This document shows, one piece after another, positions 33,561 to 40,634 of a DNA stretch of 46,680 nt. Both the position numbers and the translations under genes were made by a program. Position 1 is the first letter of the stretch, and every line of letters begins with the position of its first letter. Below the pieces are notes generated by a model. It was not told the origin of the DNA and did no database searches. It was given only the letters and a program-made list of their open reading frames with translations. Source of the DNA: a virus; IMG/VR virus record IMGVR_UViG_3300021364_000041, positions 1 through 46,680 of that record. The stretch is one strand, 5' to 3'.

Positions 33561-34369
33561 TTTAAATATTCATTAATTACCGGGATAAAAATATCATCAG
33601 CAATTTCTCTCCATTTTTCTTGTATTAAATGTGTGCCGTCTGGATAATATAACTTATTTTTTACATGGTATCCTCGATCTTCTCCAATTGATCGTATACT
33701 CTTGTCTGATATTAAATTTAATTTGCTGGCAACATCATTCGTTAGAGATTTGCTAAGTGAATTAATAGCATCCATTGTCCAGCAAATCGGAATAATATCC
33801 TGTTGTTTTAAAAATTCACTAATTATGTGTATCTTAACAGTTGTATTATATAGTACATGCATATAGTCAAAGTTTAAATGAAAATTTAGAAAATTAACAT
33901 ACTGGTGGGGTGAGATAGGTTCAGTTGCATTTTTATTTATTTTTATATATTTTTTATCCTGTTTAATAGTTTCTGGTGTTGATTGTTTCAATAAATCACC
34001 GGCCGTAATTCTCATCAAATGATAAACATATGTTTCTTCTTCATCAGATGGATGCTGCCAAAAGTTTGATTTAAGATAATCATGCTCAGAACTTCTTTTG
34101 TTTTCTATAGGATATTGAAATCTCCAAGATCCGGGTATTTCCAAAACCACCATGTCTGGTTTTGGATGATTATTTAAATAAGAATAAAGTCTAGGAAAAT
34201 AAGTATCAATACCCATTGCTACTATACCTATGTTATCCACATGAGAAGATATACGTTCACCTATGTATTCAGACCAGGTTAGATCACTACTACGTACAGC
34301 TTGATATCCAGGGTGAGTATTAAATCTATCGTATGTGTGACTAGTTCCTAAAAATGTTATCCGGGCCAC
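33557..34369 (-). CDS. SGNH-hydrolase-like protein (GTG start)
   Basis: A 270-residue protein with ITFLGTSHTYDRF as block I (Ser nucleophile in GTSH), GIVAMGIDTYFPR near block II, VVLEIPGSWRF, and YYPDGTHLIQEKW as block V, giving the Asp-x-x-His pair. GTG 34369 is the start: AAGGA lies 8 nt upstream and the first strand follows at once. It overlaps the unknown gene upstream by 29 bp. An acyl-ester hydrolase or transferase is expected; the substrate may be a sugar. No signal peptide. Confidence 0.72.
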   Translation of the reverse strand: MARITFLGTSHTYDRFNTHPGYQAVRSSDLTWSEYIGERISSHVDNIGIVAMGIDTYFPRLYSYLNNHPKPDMVVLEIPGSWRFQYPIENKRSSEHDYLKSNFWQHPSDEEETYVYHLMRITAGDLLKQSTPETIKQDKKYIKINKNATEPISPHQYVNFLNFHLNFDYMHVLYNTTVKIHIISEFLKQQDIIPICWTMDAINSLSKSLTNDVASKLNLISDKSIRSIGEDRGYHVKNKLYYPDGTHLIQEKWREIADDIFIPVINEYLK

Positions 34370-35084
34370 TGGTAATTTCCTTTATAGCATCTACTACTGT
34401 AGAAAACTGTTGTAACTTATGCCAATACTCTACTGATTTATCCTGCCATTGTGTTTGTGCAGAGAAATTTAATTTTCCGCTACACGCAAAATTAAGAAAA
34501 TAATACTGATTGTCATCATGATTATTAAATAGATTTTTTAATAATTCTATTTCTTCTACCTTATCATTGTAGTCTGTACTATCAATACGAAACGAGGTCA
34601 GTAACTTATCAGCCGAGTCTATAGCTGTCATATCTGTTAGCGAGACATGCGGCATGTCATTATAATCATAGTACAACACTGGTATGGTATCTTTGTTGTA
34701 ATATAATGATAACATTCTGCCGCCGCCTTGGATTAATCTGAGTTTTTGTTTGGCATGCGAATATGATATGCTAGGTCTATATATGATATTCGGCTCTTGT
34801 ATTAGCCAGATCATATGACTAGCTCGCTCTTCAAAATAATACTTGTCAAATCTCAAGTGATTTGAAAGTTTATCATTTGATAGCTGACTATAAGCATGTA
34901 CAGTTTCAAAATTACACTTCATAAAATTTTCAATACTATTATAAAAATCAATAGGAATATTATTCACTTTGCTTATATAATGTTCTTCGTAATAGTCTCT
35001 AAAGTCAGCAGTATAAATTTTACCACCGTTACGTGTGTGATTTTCAAACCAATCTTCTGCTATACTTCTGTCGAATTCAAACAC
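34341..35084 (-). CDS. Protein of unknown function (247 aa, GTG start)
   Basis: A 247-residue protein from GTG 35084, preceded by AAGGA about 11 nt upstream. Visible features are a segment SYSHAKQKLRLIQGGGRMLSLYY with a glycine turn, a DYNDMPHVSLTDMTAIDSADK region, and a final helix before TSGPDNIFRN. No signal peptide, membrane helix or cysteine cluster. I do not recognise the family. It follows the microprotein gene at 35110 and overlaps the SGNH gene by 29 bp, so it is probably part of the same operon. Confidence 0.7.
   Translation of the reverse strand: MFEFDRSIAEDWFENHTRNGGKIYTADFRDYYEEHYISKVNNIPIDFYNSIENFMKCNFETVHAYSQLSNDKLSNHLRFDKYYFEERASHMIWLIQEPNIIYRPSISYSHAKQKLRLIQGGGRMLSLYYNKDTIPVLYYDYNDMPHVSLTDMTAIDSADKLLTSFRIDSTDYNDKVEEIELLKNLFNNHDDNQYYFLNFACSGKLNFSAQTQWQDKSVEYWHKLQQFSTVVDAIKEITSGPDNIFRN
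34378..34382 (-). promoter_or_regulatory. Ribosome-binding site AAGGA for a GTG start
   Basis: AAGGA lies 8 nt before GTG 34369, the same spacing as before the TTG start at 4827. It decides the start of the SGNH gene and lies in the coding region of the upstream gene. Confidence 0.6.
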
Positions 35085-35109
35085 TTAACAATGTGTCCTT
35101 TTTTTCTTT

Positions 35110-35214
35110 TTAATCATATATAAACGGATCTTTTTTCTTAAGGTCTTTGAGCTTACGTCGATAAGCGAGTTCCATTTTAATTTTATTATATATATTCTTT
35201 ATTAATTTAATCAT
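35110..35214 (-). CDS. 34-residue microprotein ending KKDPFIYD
   Basis: A short gene whose ATG (35214) overlaps the stop of the methyltransferase gene as ATGA. The protein has a hydrophobic/basic N-terminal helix (MIKLIKNIYNKIK), a basic middle (YRRKLKDLKKK) and the tail DPFIYD. It is the second member of the family with 29667-29783 and 37748-37873. An alternative in-frame ATG would remove the first 13 residues; the ATGA coupling and the N-terminal helix shared with the other two favour the longer form. Function unknown. Confidence 0.7.
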   Translation of the reverse strand: MIKLIKNIYNKIKMELAYRRKLKDLKKKDPFIYD

Positions 35215-35951
35215 TTTTTGTATAATCCATATATAAATCCACTTGTAAACTCATATGATTCTAATCGTTGCATAGTACTATCATATGTGTTATCTGTATT
35301 TACACTTGACCAGATTAAGTCAGTTTGTGTTTGTTTAGCAATTTGTTTAAACTGTTGTAATGAAATTGTTGTTTCGTATGGATTATCGAATTGATCTCTG
35401 TACCAACTAGTCCGTTGCTGCTCATCGGTTATCCAAGGTGTCATTTTAGTGAATAGCTTATATCTTTTATTTTCTGGATATCTGTTAAAAAAATCAAACA
35501 TAGCTTTTCTGCTTTGATCGTGATATAGTCCAATAAACGTATATTTATTGCTAGAATTAATTGCTAACGCTATCAGATCTTCTATATTGTTATTAGGTAT
35601 ATGATGCAAAACACCGATACTTACTACTGTATCAGCTGACTTTTTAGTTTGTATAATATTTTCCATGAAAAACTGGCTATTATGTCTCTGATGATTTTTG
35701 CTTGTATTAATATTTTCTTGTACAAAATCAATACCAGTTACTGAAACTTGTGGAAAATTTCTAGCAATACGATTGCTTAACCATCCTTGCCCAGATCCCA
35801 TTTCTAAAACAGTTTTACTTTCTTGTATTGCTGATGTTAATTCTGGCCAAGGTGTATCTGATTTTTTTATTTGTGCCTCTATATACTGATATTGAGTTTT
35901 ATTAAACGGTAAATGTTCGTAAAATTTTTTGACTACATTATCAAAAATCAT
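35211..35951 (-). CDS. Class I SAM-dependent methyltransferase
   Basis: A 246-residue protein with the canonical motif I TVLEMGSGQGWLSNRIARNF (ExGxGxG), then VSVTGIDFVQENINTSK (motif II, Asp binding SAM ribose), FFMENIIQTKKSADTVVSIGVLHHIP (motif IV, with His-His-Ile-Pro typical of small-molecule methyltransferases). The remaining half would contact the substrate. It overlaps the SGNH gene upstream by 11 bp and the microprotein downstream by ATGA. It probably O- or N-methylates a sugar or metabolite made by its neighbours. Confidence 0.88.
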   Translation of the reverse strand: MIFDNVVKKFYEHLPFNKTQYQYIEAQIKKSDTPWPELTSAIQESKTVLEMGSGQGWLSNRIARNFPQVSVTGIDFVQENINTSKNHQRHNSQFFMENIIQTKKSADTVVSIGVLHHIPNNNIEDLIALAINSSNKYTFIGLYHDQSRKAMFDFFNRYPENKRYKLFTKMTPWITDEQQRTSWYRDQFDNPYETTISLQQFKQIAKQTQTDLIWSSVNTDNTYDSTMQRLESYEFTSGFIYGLYKK

Positions 35952-36519
35952 TTGTATTACCTTTTTGTAAATTAATAAAATGCTGTGCTACATTTTCATG
36001 CCAACTTGGCCCAGGATGACTGTTATCGTTACCCAATGGATAGTTTGTAAATGGAAAATCCATCATATCAAGTTGATATAAAGTTACATTATGTAGACTA
36101 CAGAAACTTTCTAATAATAATTTATTTTTTAAAAAATTATAATTATCATCTGCATTATTACTAAGCATTACAAAACTCCGATGCCAAATTGTATTTTGTG
36201 TTTCTTTTCTAGTAGGATTAAATCTAACAGGAGTAGAATCATCTAGTATATATTCACGTCTAACTTTCAAAGTCCATAAGACATATATAGATGATGGTCG
36301 ATATTCATTGATGTATTCAATTGCTAGTCTTGCTATTCTATCATTACTACTTCCAGGTTGTCCTGCGTTATAAACACCTATTAGCTCAGGCCAAGATTCC
36401 GGGCCTTGTACTCCTTCGCCCCATGTTGCACTACAACCAAAAGCTGCTAACCCACCTTGAAGTTCAAGATTCCTAGACTGAAATGCTAGTTCATCTTTAT
36501 TAGTATTTTTAAAAAACAT
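35941..36519 (-). CDS. SGNH-hydrolase-like protein
   Basis: A 192-residue protein with GLAAFGCSATWGEGVQGPESW as block I (Ser nucleophile), YNAGQPGSSNDRIARLA as block II glycine/Asn, and NDNSHPGPSWHENVAQHF with candidate His residues for block V. AAAGG lies 6 nt before ATG 36519. It is the third of three consecutive SGNH-like genes (37718, 37065, 36519) with differing sequences, rather than a recent tandem duplication. Expected function is ester cleavage or acyl transfer; substrate unknown. Confidence 0.75.
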   Translation of the reverse strand: MFFKNTNKDELAFQSRNLELQGGLAAFGCSATWGEGVQGPESWPELIGVYNAGQPGSSNDRIARLAIEYINEYRPSSIYVLWTLKVRREYILDDSTPVRFNPTRKETQNTIWHRSFVMLSNNADDNYNFLKNKLLLESFCSLHNVTLYQLDMMDFPFTNYPLGNDNSHPGPSWHENVAQHFINLQKGNTNDF

Positions 36520-36522
36520 TAG

Positions 36523-37065
36523 CTACCTTTCGAGTAATTCATTAATACGCTGCGCTACTAATTCGTTACCCAGTTTAGTTAAATGATTATGATGTCGATT
36601 GCCAGCATGTTTACAATATATATGACTTAAATCAATCATTTCTGGATACTTGTCAGCTATCGTATTAAAAAATGTTATGTGTATACTATTATTTACTCTC
36701 AAACAATCTTGTACTATTTTGTCGTACATGTATCTAAAATATTCATCGTCCCAGATAGTTTCCAATGTATCTATAAATTTTTGTTCTTTTTTATGATATA
36801 TATCTTTAAACAAAATATCACAAAATACATGAGTGCGTAATAATCTACTAGATAACTCTTTATTATTGTCTTTAAGATATACCCTACTAGGGTGAGTATG
36901 ACAAAAAATTACAGTATCATCAGATGAAATTGTTTTAAAATGTTGTTTGTATGTTTTAAGTATTCTGTATTCACTACTACCACGATAGCCGTGTGTTTGT
37001 GCGCCGATCAAATTAGGCCAACCACTGGACCAAGCACTAAAACTATCACCAAACACATAAATCAT
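36523..37065 (-). CDS. SGNH-hydrolase-like protein
   Basis: A 180-residue protein with MIYVFGDSFSAWSSGWPN as block I, the most GDSL-like of the set (GDSF), THGYRGSSEYRI as block II, VIFCHTHPSRVY and a final NRHHNHLTKLGNELVAQ carrying the His of block V. The expected catalytic Asp before that His is replaced by Asn or His, so the triad may be incomplete. ATGA overlap with the SGNH gene upstream; ends in TAG. Function as for its neighbours, with the same uncertainty. Confidence 0.72.
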   Translation of the reverse strand: MIYVFGDSFSAWSSGWPNLIGAQTHGYRGSSEYRILKTYKQHFKTISSDDTVIFCHTHPSRVYLKDNNKELSSRLLRTHVFCDILFKDIYHKKEQKFIDTLETIWDDEYFRYMYDKIVQDCLRVNNSIHITFFNTIADKYPEMIDLSHIYCKHAGNRHHNHLTKLGNELVAQRINELLER

Positions 37066-37718
37066 AATTTACTCCAAATATAATCTGCCCAAGGACCATG
37101 AACGTTGATATTATAATGCCCACTATCAATGTCACCGTTTGTATGCATTGCATACTTGTCATTACTATTAATGTTATTAGCAAATTCTTTAAATGTCATT
37201 GGATCTATTAATGTATTTTCAATCGACTGAAGTTTTACAGCATAAGGCAAATCGACTTGATCCATATTAGGCCAACTATCTATAAACATAAACTTCTTTC
37301 CAGGTAAGTTAGATACAATGCTTTGCATAGAATGCAAATTAATCAAATAATGTAATGCTTGATAATTTTTGGTTTCTACTATTGTTTTAAAATATTTTAA
37401 TCCATATATAAAGTCACATTCTATCTCTTTGTTCAGACTGGTCATGTTACTATACTGTAGCATGTCTTTGTTATTATTTCTAGGATCGTCGTGCATACTT
37501 GCTGACATATTACTAGGTATTTGCACTATAACTATATCATCTGATTTAATTTGATCACGAATAAGCAGTAATTTCATAATTATATAACTCAATGATGCAC
37601 CTGCCATAGCATGATTTACAAACTCGTATCCTTTTGTATGAGCAATTATTTTACTATAACTAGTATCAGAATTAAATCCAACGCTATGGCTTGCTCCCAG
37701 ATTATATAATTTTTTCAT
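37062..37718 (-). CDS. SGNH-hydrolase-like protein, first gene of the long minus unit
   Basis: A 218-residue protein with LYNLGASHSVGFNSD as block I, HAMAGASLSYIIMKL as block II, VIVQIPSNMSAS near block III (Asn), and GDIDSGHYNINVHGPWADYI as block V with Asp-x-x-His. AAAGG lies 8 nt before ATG 37718. It is divergent from the plus-strand microprotein gene, with 29 bp between the start codons, and heads a minus unit running to 25933. No late-promoter octamer is seen on the minus strand here, so its promoter is uncertain. Confidence 0.74.
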   Translation of the reverse strand: MKKLYNLGASHSVGFNSDTSYSKIIAHTKGYEFVNHAMAGASLSYIIMKLLLIRDQIKSDDIVIVQIPSNMSASMHDDPRNNNKDMLQYSNMTSLNKEIECDFIYGLKYFKTIVETKNYQALHYLINLHSMQSIVSNLPGKKFMFIDSWPNMDQVDLPYAVKLQSIENTLIDPMTFKEFANNINSNDKYAMHTNGDIDSGHYNINVHGPWADYIWSKL

Positions 37719-37734
37719 TGAATATACCTTTTAC

Positions 37735-37742
37735 ACTAAATA
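37735..37742 (+). promoter_or_regulatory. Imperfect late-promoter octamer ACTAAATA, 5 nt before ATG 37748
   Basis: ACTAAATA differs from NATAAATA at one position and lies exactly 5 nt before ATG 37748, the same spacing as at 350, 20461, 20497 and 24594. It favours the second ATG as start of the microprotein gene. A single mismatch in AT-rich DNA makes this weaker than the others. Confidence 0.4.
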
Positions 37743-37747
37743 TGTAT

Positions 37748-37873
37748 ATGCTAAATAAAATAATTTCAATATTAACCTATCCAATAACTGTAGTTTCTAA
37801 ATTACAACGTCACCGACGATTTAAAAAGAAAATAGCTGAGATAGAAAAAGAAGATCCGTTTATATACGATTAA
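37748..37873 (+). CDS. 41-residue microprotein ending KEDPFIYD
   Basis: The only plus-strand gene in the right half. ATG 37748 is preferred over the ATG at 37742 because of the promoter spacing. The protein has a hydrophobic N-terminal segment (LNKIISILTYPITVVSKLQ), long enough to touch or cross a membrane, a basic middle (RHRRFKKKIAEIEKE) and the tail DPFIYD. It is the third member of the family with 29667 and 35110. Having its own transcription unit and an independent position argues that it is a real gene. Function unknown. Confidence 0.72.
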   Translation: MLNKIISILTYPITVVSKLQRHRRFKKKIAEIEKEDPFIYD

Positions 37874-37876
37874 TTA

Positions 37877-38539
37877 TTATTTACACTCATATTTCCATTT
37901 ATACATTAACTGTGCCAACTCAAATTCTTCTTCCGTATCAATGTCAATATGCTCACTCATTGTACATGGAAAGTAATCAAAATTTCTGGGAATAGGATAA
38001 CCATCAACTGCTTTAATATCTTTCAATGGTGCCAATATTCCTGCCCATGGTAATTGATATACTGGTTTAAGTTCTTGACTGTAAGCATGATAATGACCTG
38101 GCATAAAGTTAATGCCTATCTTATCGTGATTCATATAAAAATGCTTATGAGGATGTACCACTACTTGATTATTTCCGGTTTCCGTATAACGTTGGTACAT
38201 CTCGTCATATCTATTAAATAGCGGAACCATAGTATTACTATAATTAACCAAGGTATCATCGCTCACTGGTAAACTTTCATATATATGCTTCATAACAATC
38301 GGCCATGGTGGTCCATTTTGTTCATCGCATAAATGCTCTTCACGTTGAATGTATGTAATATGATCTGTGTTTTTCACATCTGGATCATTTGTACTAACAT
38401 ATACATGATCGGCGCCGCTGCGAAGAAACTGTTCTAATTTAATATTCACTAGAGTTTTGCCATTATAAAATTCACGGTGATGTTTATTTGGACATCTACT
38501 ACTGTACATCTTGTACATTGTCATTGCTACCCAGCTCAT
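37877..38539 (-). CDS. CMP-sugar synthetase-like cytidylyltransferase
   Basis: A 220-residue protein. The N-terminus has SSRCPNKHHREFYNGKTLVN, resembling the R-x-x-x-K-N nucleotide loop of CMP-N-acetylneuraminate synthetases, followed by DHVYVSTNDPDVKN (S-T-D/N-D-P-E), and ends HIDIDTEEEFELAQLMYKWK, the family's closing DIDTEEDFELA helix. The product would be a CMP-activated nonulosonate-type sugar. The N-terminal strand before the loop is weak, so function should be treated as probable. ATGA overlap with the gene upstream. Confidence 0.72.
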   Translation of the reverse strand: MSWVAMTMYKMYSSRCPNKHHREFYNGKTLVNIKLEQFLRSGADHVYVSTNDPDVKNTDHITYIQREEHLCDEQNGPPWPIVMKHIYESLPVSDDTLVNYSNTMVPLFNRYDEMYQRYTETGNNQVVVHPHKHFYMNHDKIGINFMPGHYHAYSQELKPVYQLPWAGILAPLKDIKAVDGYPIPRNFDYFPCTMSEHIDIDTEEEFELAQLMYKWKYECK

Positions 38540-38886
38540 ATTACTACTCGGCTCTTATAAGATTCTATTAATTTATTATGAAAATCTTTCCAGGTATAAT
38601 CATAACATTTACTTATAGTAATATCACGATTTTCATCTACAAACCCAAGTTCATAAACATCATCATATTTGTGTATTAAAGAATCAATTTCTTGCCATGT
38701 AGAACCAAGATGTGTATTATTAGCTGGATCTAATTTAGCTAGTACACCTAGCCCTAGTGCTAGTGTTTTATCATTTGGATCGATACCGTTATCTATTAAC
38801 CACTGTGTATATTCATCTGTTAGTCTAACACCGGGAAATTCATGTGGCGAGTGTCTTCCAAAATTTAAAATACACTCACCCAACAT
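38536..38886 (-). CDS. C-terminal fragment of a split gene (unknown function)
   Basis: A 116-residue open frame from ATG 38886, but the frame is open for 17 further codons back to the amber stop of the preceding gene (38938-38940), and those codons read like protein (IDGDDVIHDENISGIQY). Fused through the TAG, the two parts align with the intact gene at 39642-40634: LGKQHIEV-stop-IDGDDVIHDENI against VGKNMMHCVYDDDPSVVRDNML. Later LALGLGVLA matches KNPILGVIS. No ribosome-binding site precedes ATG 38886. It is either a decayed half or a product of amber read-through. Confidence 0.7.
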   Translation of the reverse strand: MLGECILNFGRHSPHEFPGVRLTDEYTQWLIDNGIDPNDKTLALGLGVLAKLDPANNTHLGSTWQEIDSLIHKYDDVYELGFVDENRDITISKCYDYTWKDFHNKLIESYKSRVVI

Positions 38887-38937
38887 ATATTGTATACCAC
38901 TGATATTTTCATCGTGTATGACATCATCGCCGTCGAT

Positions 38938-39642
38938 CTAAACTTCAATATGTTGTTTGCCTAACTGACTATAGTATGCAGTAATCATGCCCCATTGATG
39001 TTGTATATTCTCAAAGCAATCATAATGCTCTGACTGTAATTCATACCGAACTGCTTCTGGATAGTATGTACCATCCTCACGTGGTCCATTATAGTTTAGT
39101 AGTATACATTTTTCGCCGTTGCCCCGTAATATGTTGTTAACAGTTGCTTCTATTTCATGTAAAAGATTATTCAACTCCTGTACATAATATACTGCTTCTG
39201 GATGCTCGGGCTTAAAGTACCAATCACTGGTGTTTTCCACTTGTCCGATTAGTAACTCAAAATGATGATGTAACTCGTTCATCGCATTGCGATACCAATC
39301 CAAGTCTTGAAGATTTTCTTTACTATAGTGAATATCAATATAGGGGTAACCAAACGGATTGTAATAATAGTTTACTTTGCTAATTGCAGTATTCAGAAGT
39401 TCGCTTAATACATCTAAGTTTCTGCTGTAATCGGGTTGATCCCATTCAGTCTGCCAGGCATGAAAACAGAAAGTTTTATTCAGACGTTTACTATTAGACT
39501 TGTTGTTTTCAGATAAAAAGTTATCCTGCATGGTTTCCATCCAAAAGTTGCTAAGTGCATGTCCTGTTGGAGTAAAATAAAGAGTTATCTGATCCTCTAA
39601 CTGATTAGTTTTTCGTAAAGTAACAAAAAATTCTTGAGTCAT
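38938..39642 (-). CDS. N-terminal part of a split gene (unknown function), ends in amber
   Basis: A 234-residue open frame, start ATG 39642 sharing one base with the upstream stop. It is a paralogue of the first two thirds of the gene at 39642-40634 (ITLYFTPTGHALSNFWMETM versus QTISYDIYDNELTRLWRTVI near the N-termini). It ends at a TAG where the paralogue has TAC for tyrosine, and the reading frame continues without another stop to 38536. No domain recognised; aromatic- and His-rich segments (NELHHHFELLIGQ) are visible. A nonsense mutation, a read-through site or a sequence error are all possible. Confidence 0.75.
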   Translation of the reverse strand: MTQEFFVTLRKTNQLEDQITLYFTPTGHALSNFWMETMQDNFLSENNKSNSKRLNKTFCFHAWQTEWDQPDYSRNLDVLSELLNTAISKVNYYYNPFGYPYIDIHYSKENLQDLDWYRNAMNELHHHFELLIGQVENTSDWYFKPEHPEAVYYVQELNNLLHEIEATVNNILRGNGEKCILLNYNGPREDGTYYPEAVRYELQSEHYDCFENIQHQWGMITAYYSQLGKQHIEV

Positions 39643-40634
39643 TATATATCCTCAATTTCTACACTAGATAATTTAAATTGTGTAACTAAGTTATAAAAAT
39701 CATCTTCACCCCAATCATTATATTCATCTGAAATAACTCCTAAGATAGGATTTTTACAATACAAATGTTCAGGTGCTGTGTAGTCTACAAATTCTGATAG
39801 GTCATGCTTATCGATAAATTCTTTCAATGATTTAACATACATTTCGTGTCGATTTTGAAAATTTTTGTTTGTTTTTTCAAAAAAATTGCCTACATGATAT
39901 GTTATCATTGTTTCGCCGCCGATATCAAGTTGAGGACGTAGCATGTTGTCACGAACTACAGATGGATCATCATCGTAAACACAATGCATCATATTTTTTC
40001 CTACAGTAGCATATCCTAACCACAACTGTGCTGGCTTCCAAATTGGTAATTCCACATCCCTGAAGTATTTTTCTCTAAGTTCGTTAGTAACAGGTTCTCT
40101 TAAATCTTTATCAAACAATCCAAAATTACAAACATGAAAATTGGAATAACTTTTATAATCTAAACTAGACGTCTTAATAGCAGATTCAAGTGCATGTATG
40201 TCATGATTGATCTTTTTAAAAGATTTTAAAACTTGATTAGTTTCATCTTCGCCATACTTTTGAGAAAAGGTAATATTGGAAGATGCATCTTCTAATGCTT
40301 CATGAAATCTTTCATGTAAATAATTTAAAACATCTTGTGTGATTTCTTCTAAAGTTTCAGGCCATTCGAGATTTGGATTCATTTTTCGAGCTATATTAAC
40401 ATTGTGTGTAATACGATTATATATTTCTTCCTTGTTCACTTTTGCAGGAAAACTAGTATGTTGACTATAATCTTGCGGTTCTGTAATATCTTGAGATAGT
40501 TTACGTTCTATTACTGTGCGCCATAAGCGTGTCAGTTCGTTATCATATATATCATATGAAATTGTTTGTGTCTCTTCAGAATCGGGTTTTTTCCAATGAA
40601 GTATATATTTAAACAATTTATTAACCTTTCTCAT
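39642..40634 (-). CDS. Protein of unknown function, intact paralogue of the split gene
   Basis: About 330 residues from ATG 40634, which overlaps the upstream radical SAM stop by 14 bp; a TTG further upstream is less likely. Visible phrases are WKPAQLWLGYATVGKNMMHC, RPQLDIGGETMITYHVGNFF and YCKNPILGVISDEYNDWGEDD. It is mostly helical in the first half. I do not recognise the family. Its value here is as the intact relative that shows the next gene downstream is broken or recoded. Position directly after a twitch-first radical SAM gene suggests it could be a partner or substrate of that enzyme. Confidence 0.75.
   Translation of the reverse strand: MRKVNKLFKYILHWKKPDSEETQTISYDIYDNELTRLWRTVIERKLSQDITEPQDYSQHTSFPAKVNKEEIYNRITHNVNIARKMNPNLEWPETLEEITQDVLNYLHERFHEALEDASSNITFSQKYGEDETNQVLKSFKKINHDIHALESAIKTSSLDYKSYSNFHVCNFGLFDKDLREPVTNELREKYFRDVELPIWKPAQLWLGYATVGKNMMHCVYDDDPSVVRDNMLRPQLDIGGETMITYHVGNFFEKTNKNFQNRHEMYVKSLKEFIDKHDLSEFVDYTAPEHLYCKNPILGVISDEYNDWGEDDFYNLVTQFKLSSVEIEDI

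Noticed and set aside
33925-33950. TATTTATT (minus-strand AATAAATA) inside the SGNH gene at 33557, and another near 35544
   Set aside because: Both lie deep inside coding sequence with no start codon at a suitable distance; expected by chance in AT-rich DNA.
29667-37873. The DPFIY microproteins as RiPP precursors of the radical SAM enzymes
   Set aside because: Attractive because of the abundant radical SAM genes, but there is no leader-binding (RRE) domain, peptidase or transporter, the precursors are not directly beside a radical SAM gene, and the conserved part is the C-terminal end rather than a leader. Kept only as a speculation.
38536-39642. Genome-wide recoding of TAG as an amino acid
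   Set aside because: TAG is the ordinary terminator of other genes here (for example those ending at 6011, 8090, 10262, 23459 and 36523) at sensible positions, with ATGA- or TAATG-type junctions nearby, so only a local event is considered.
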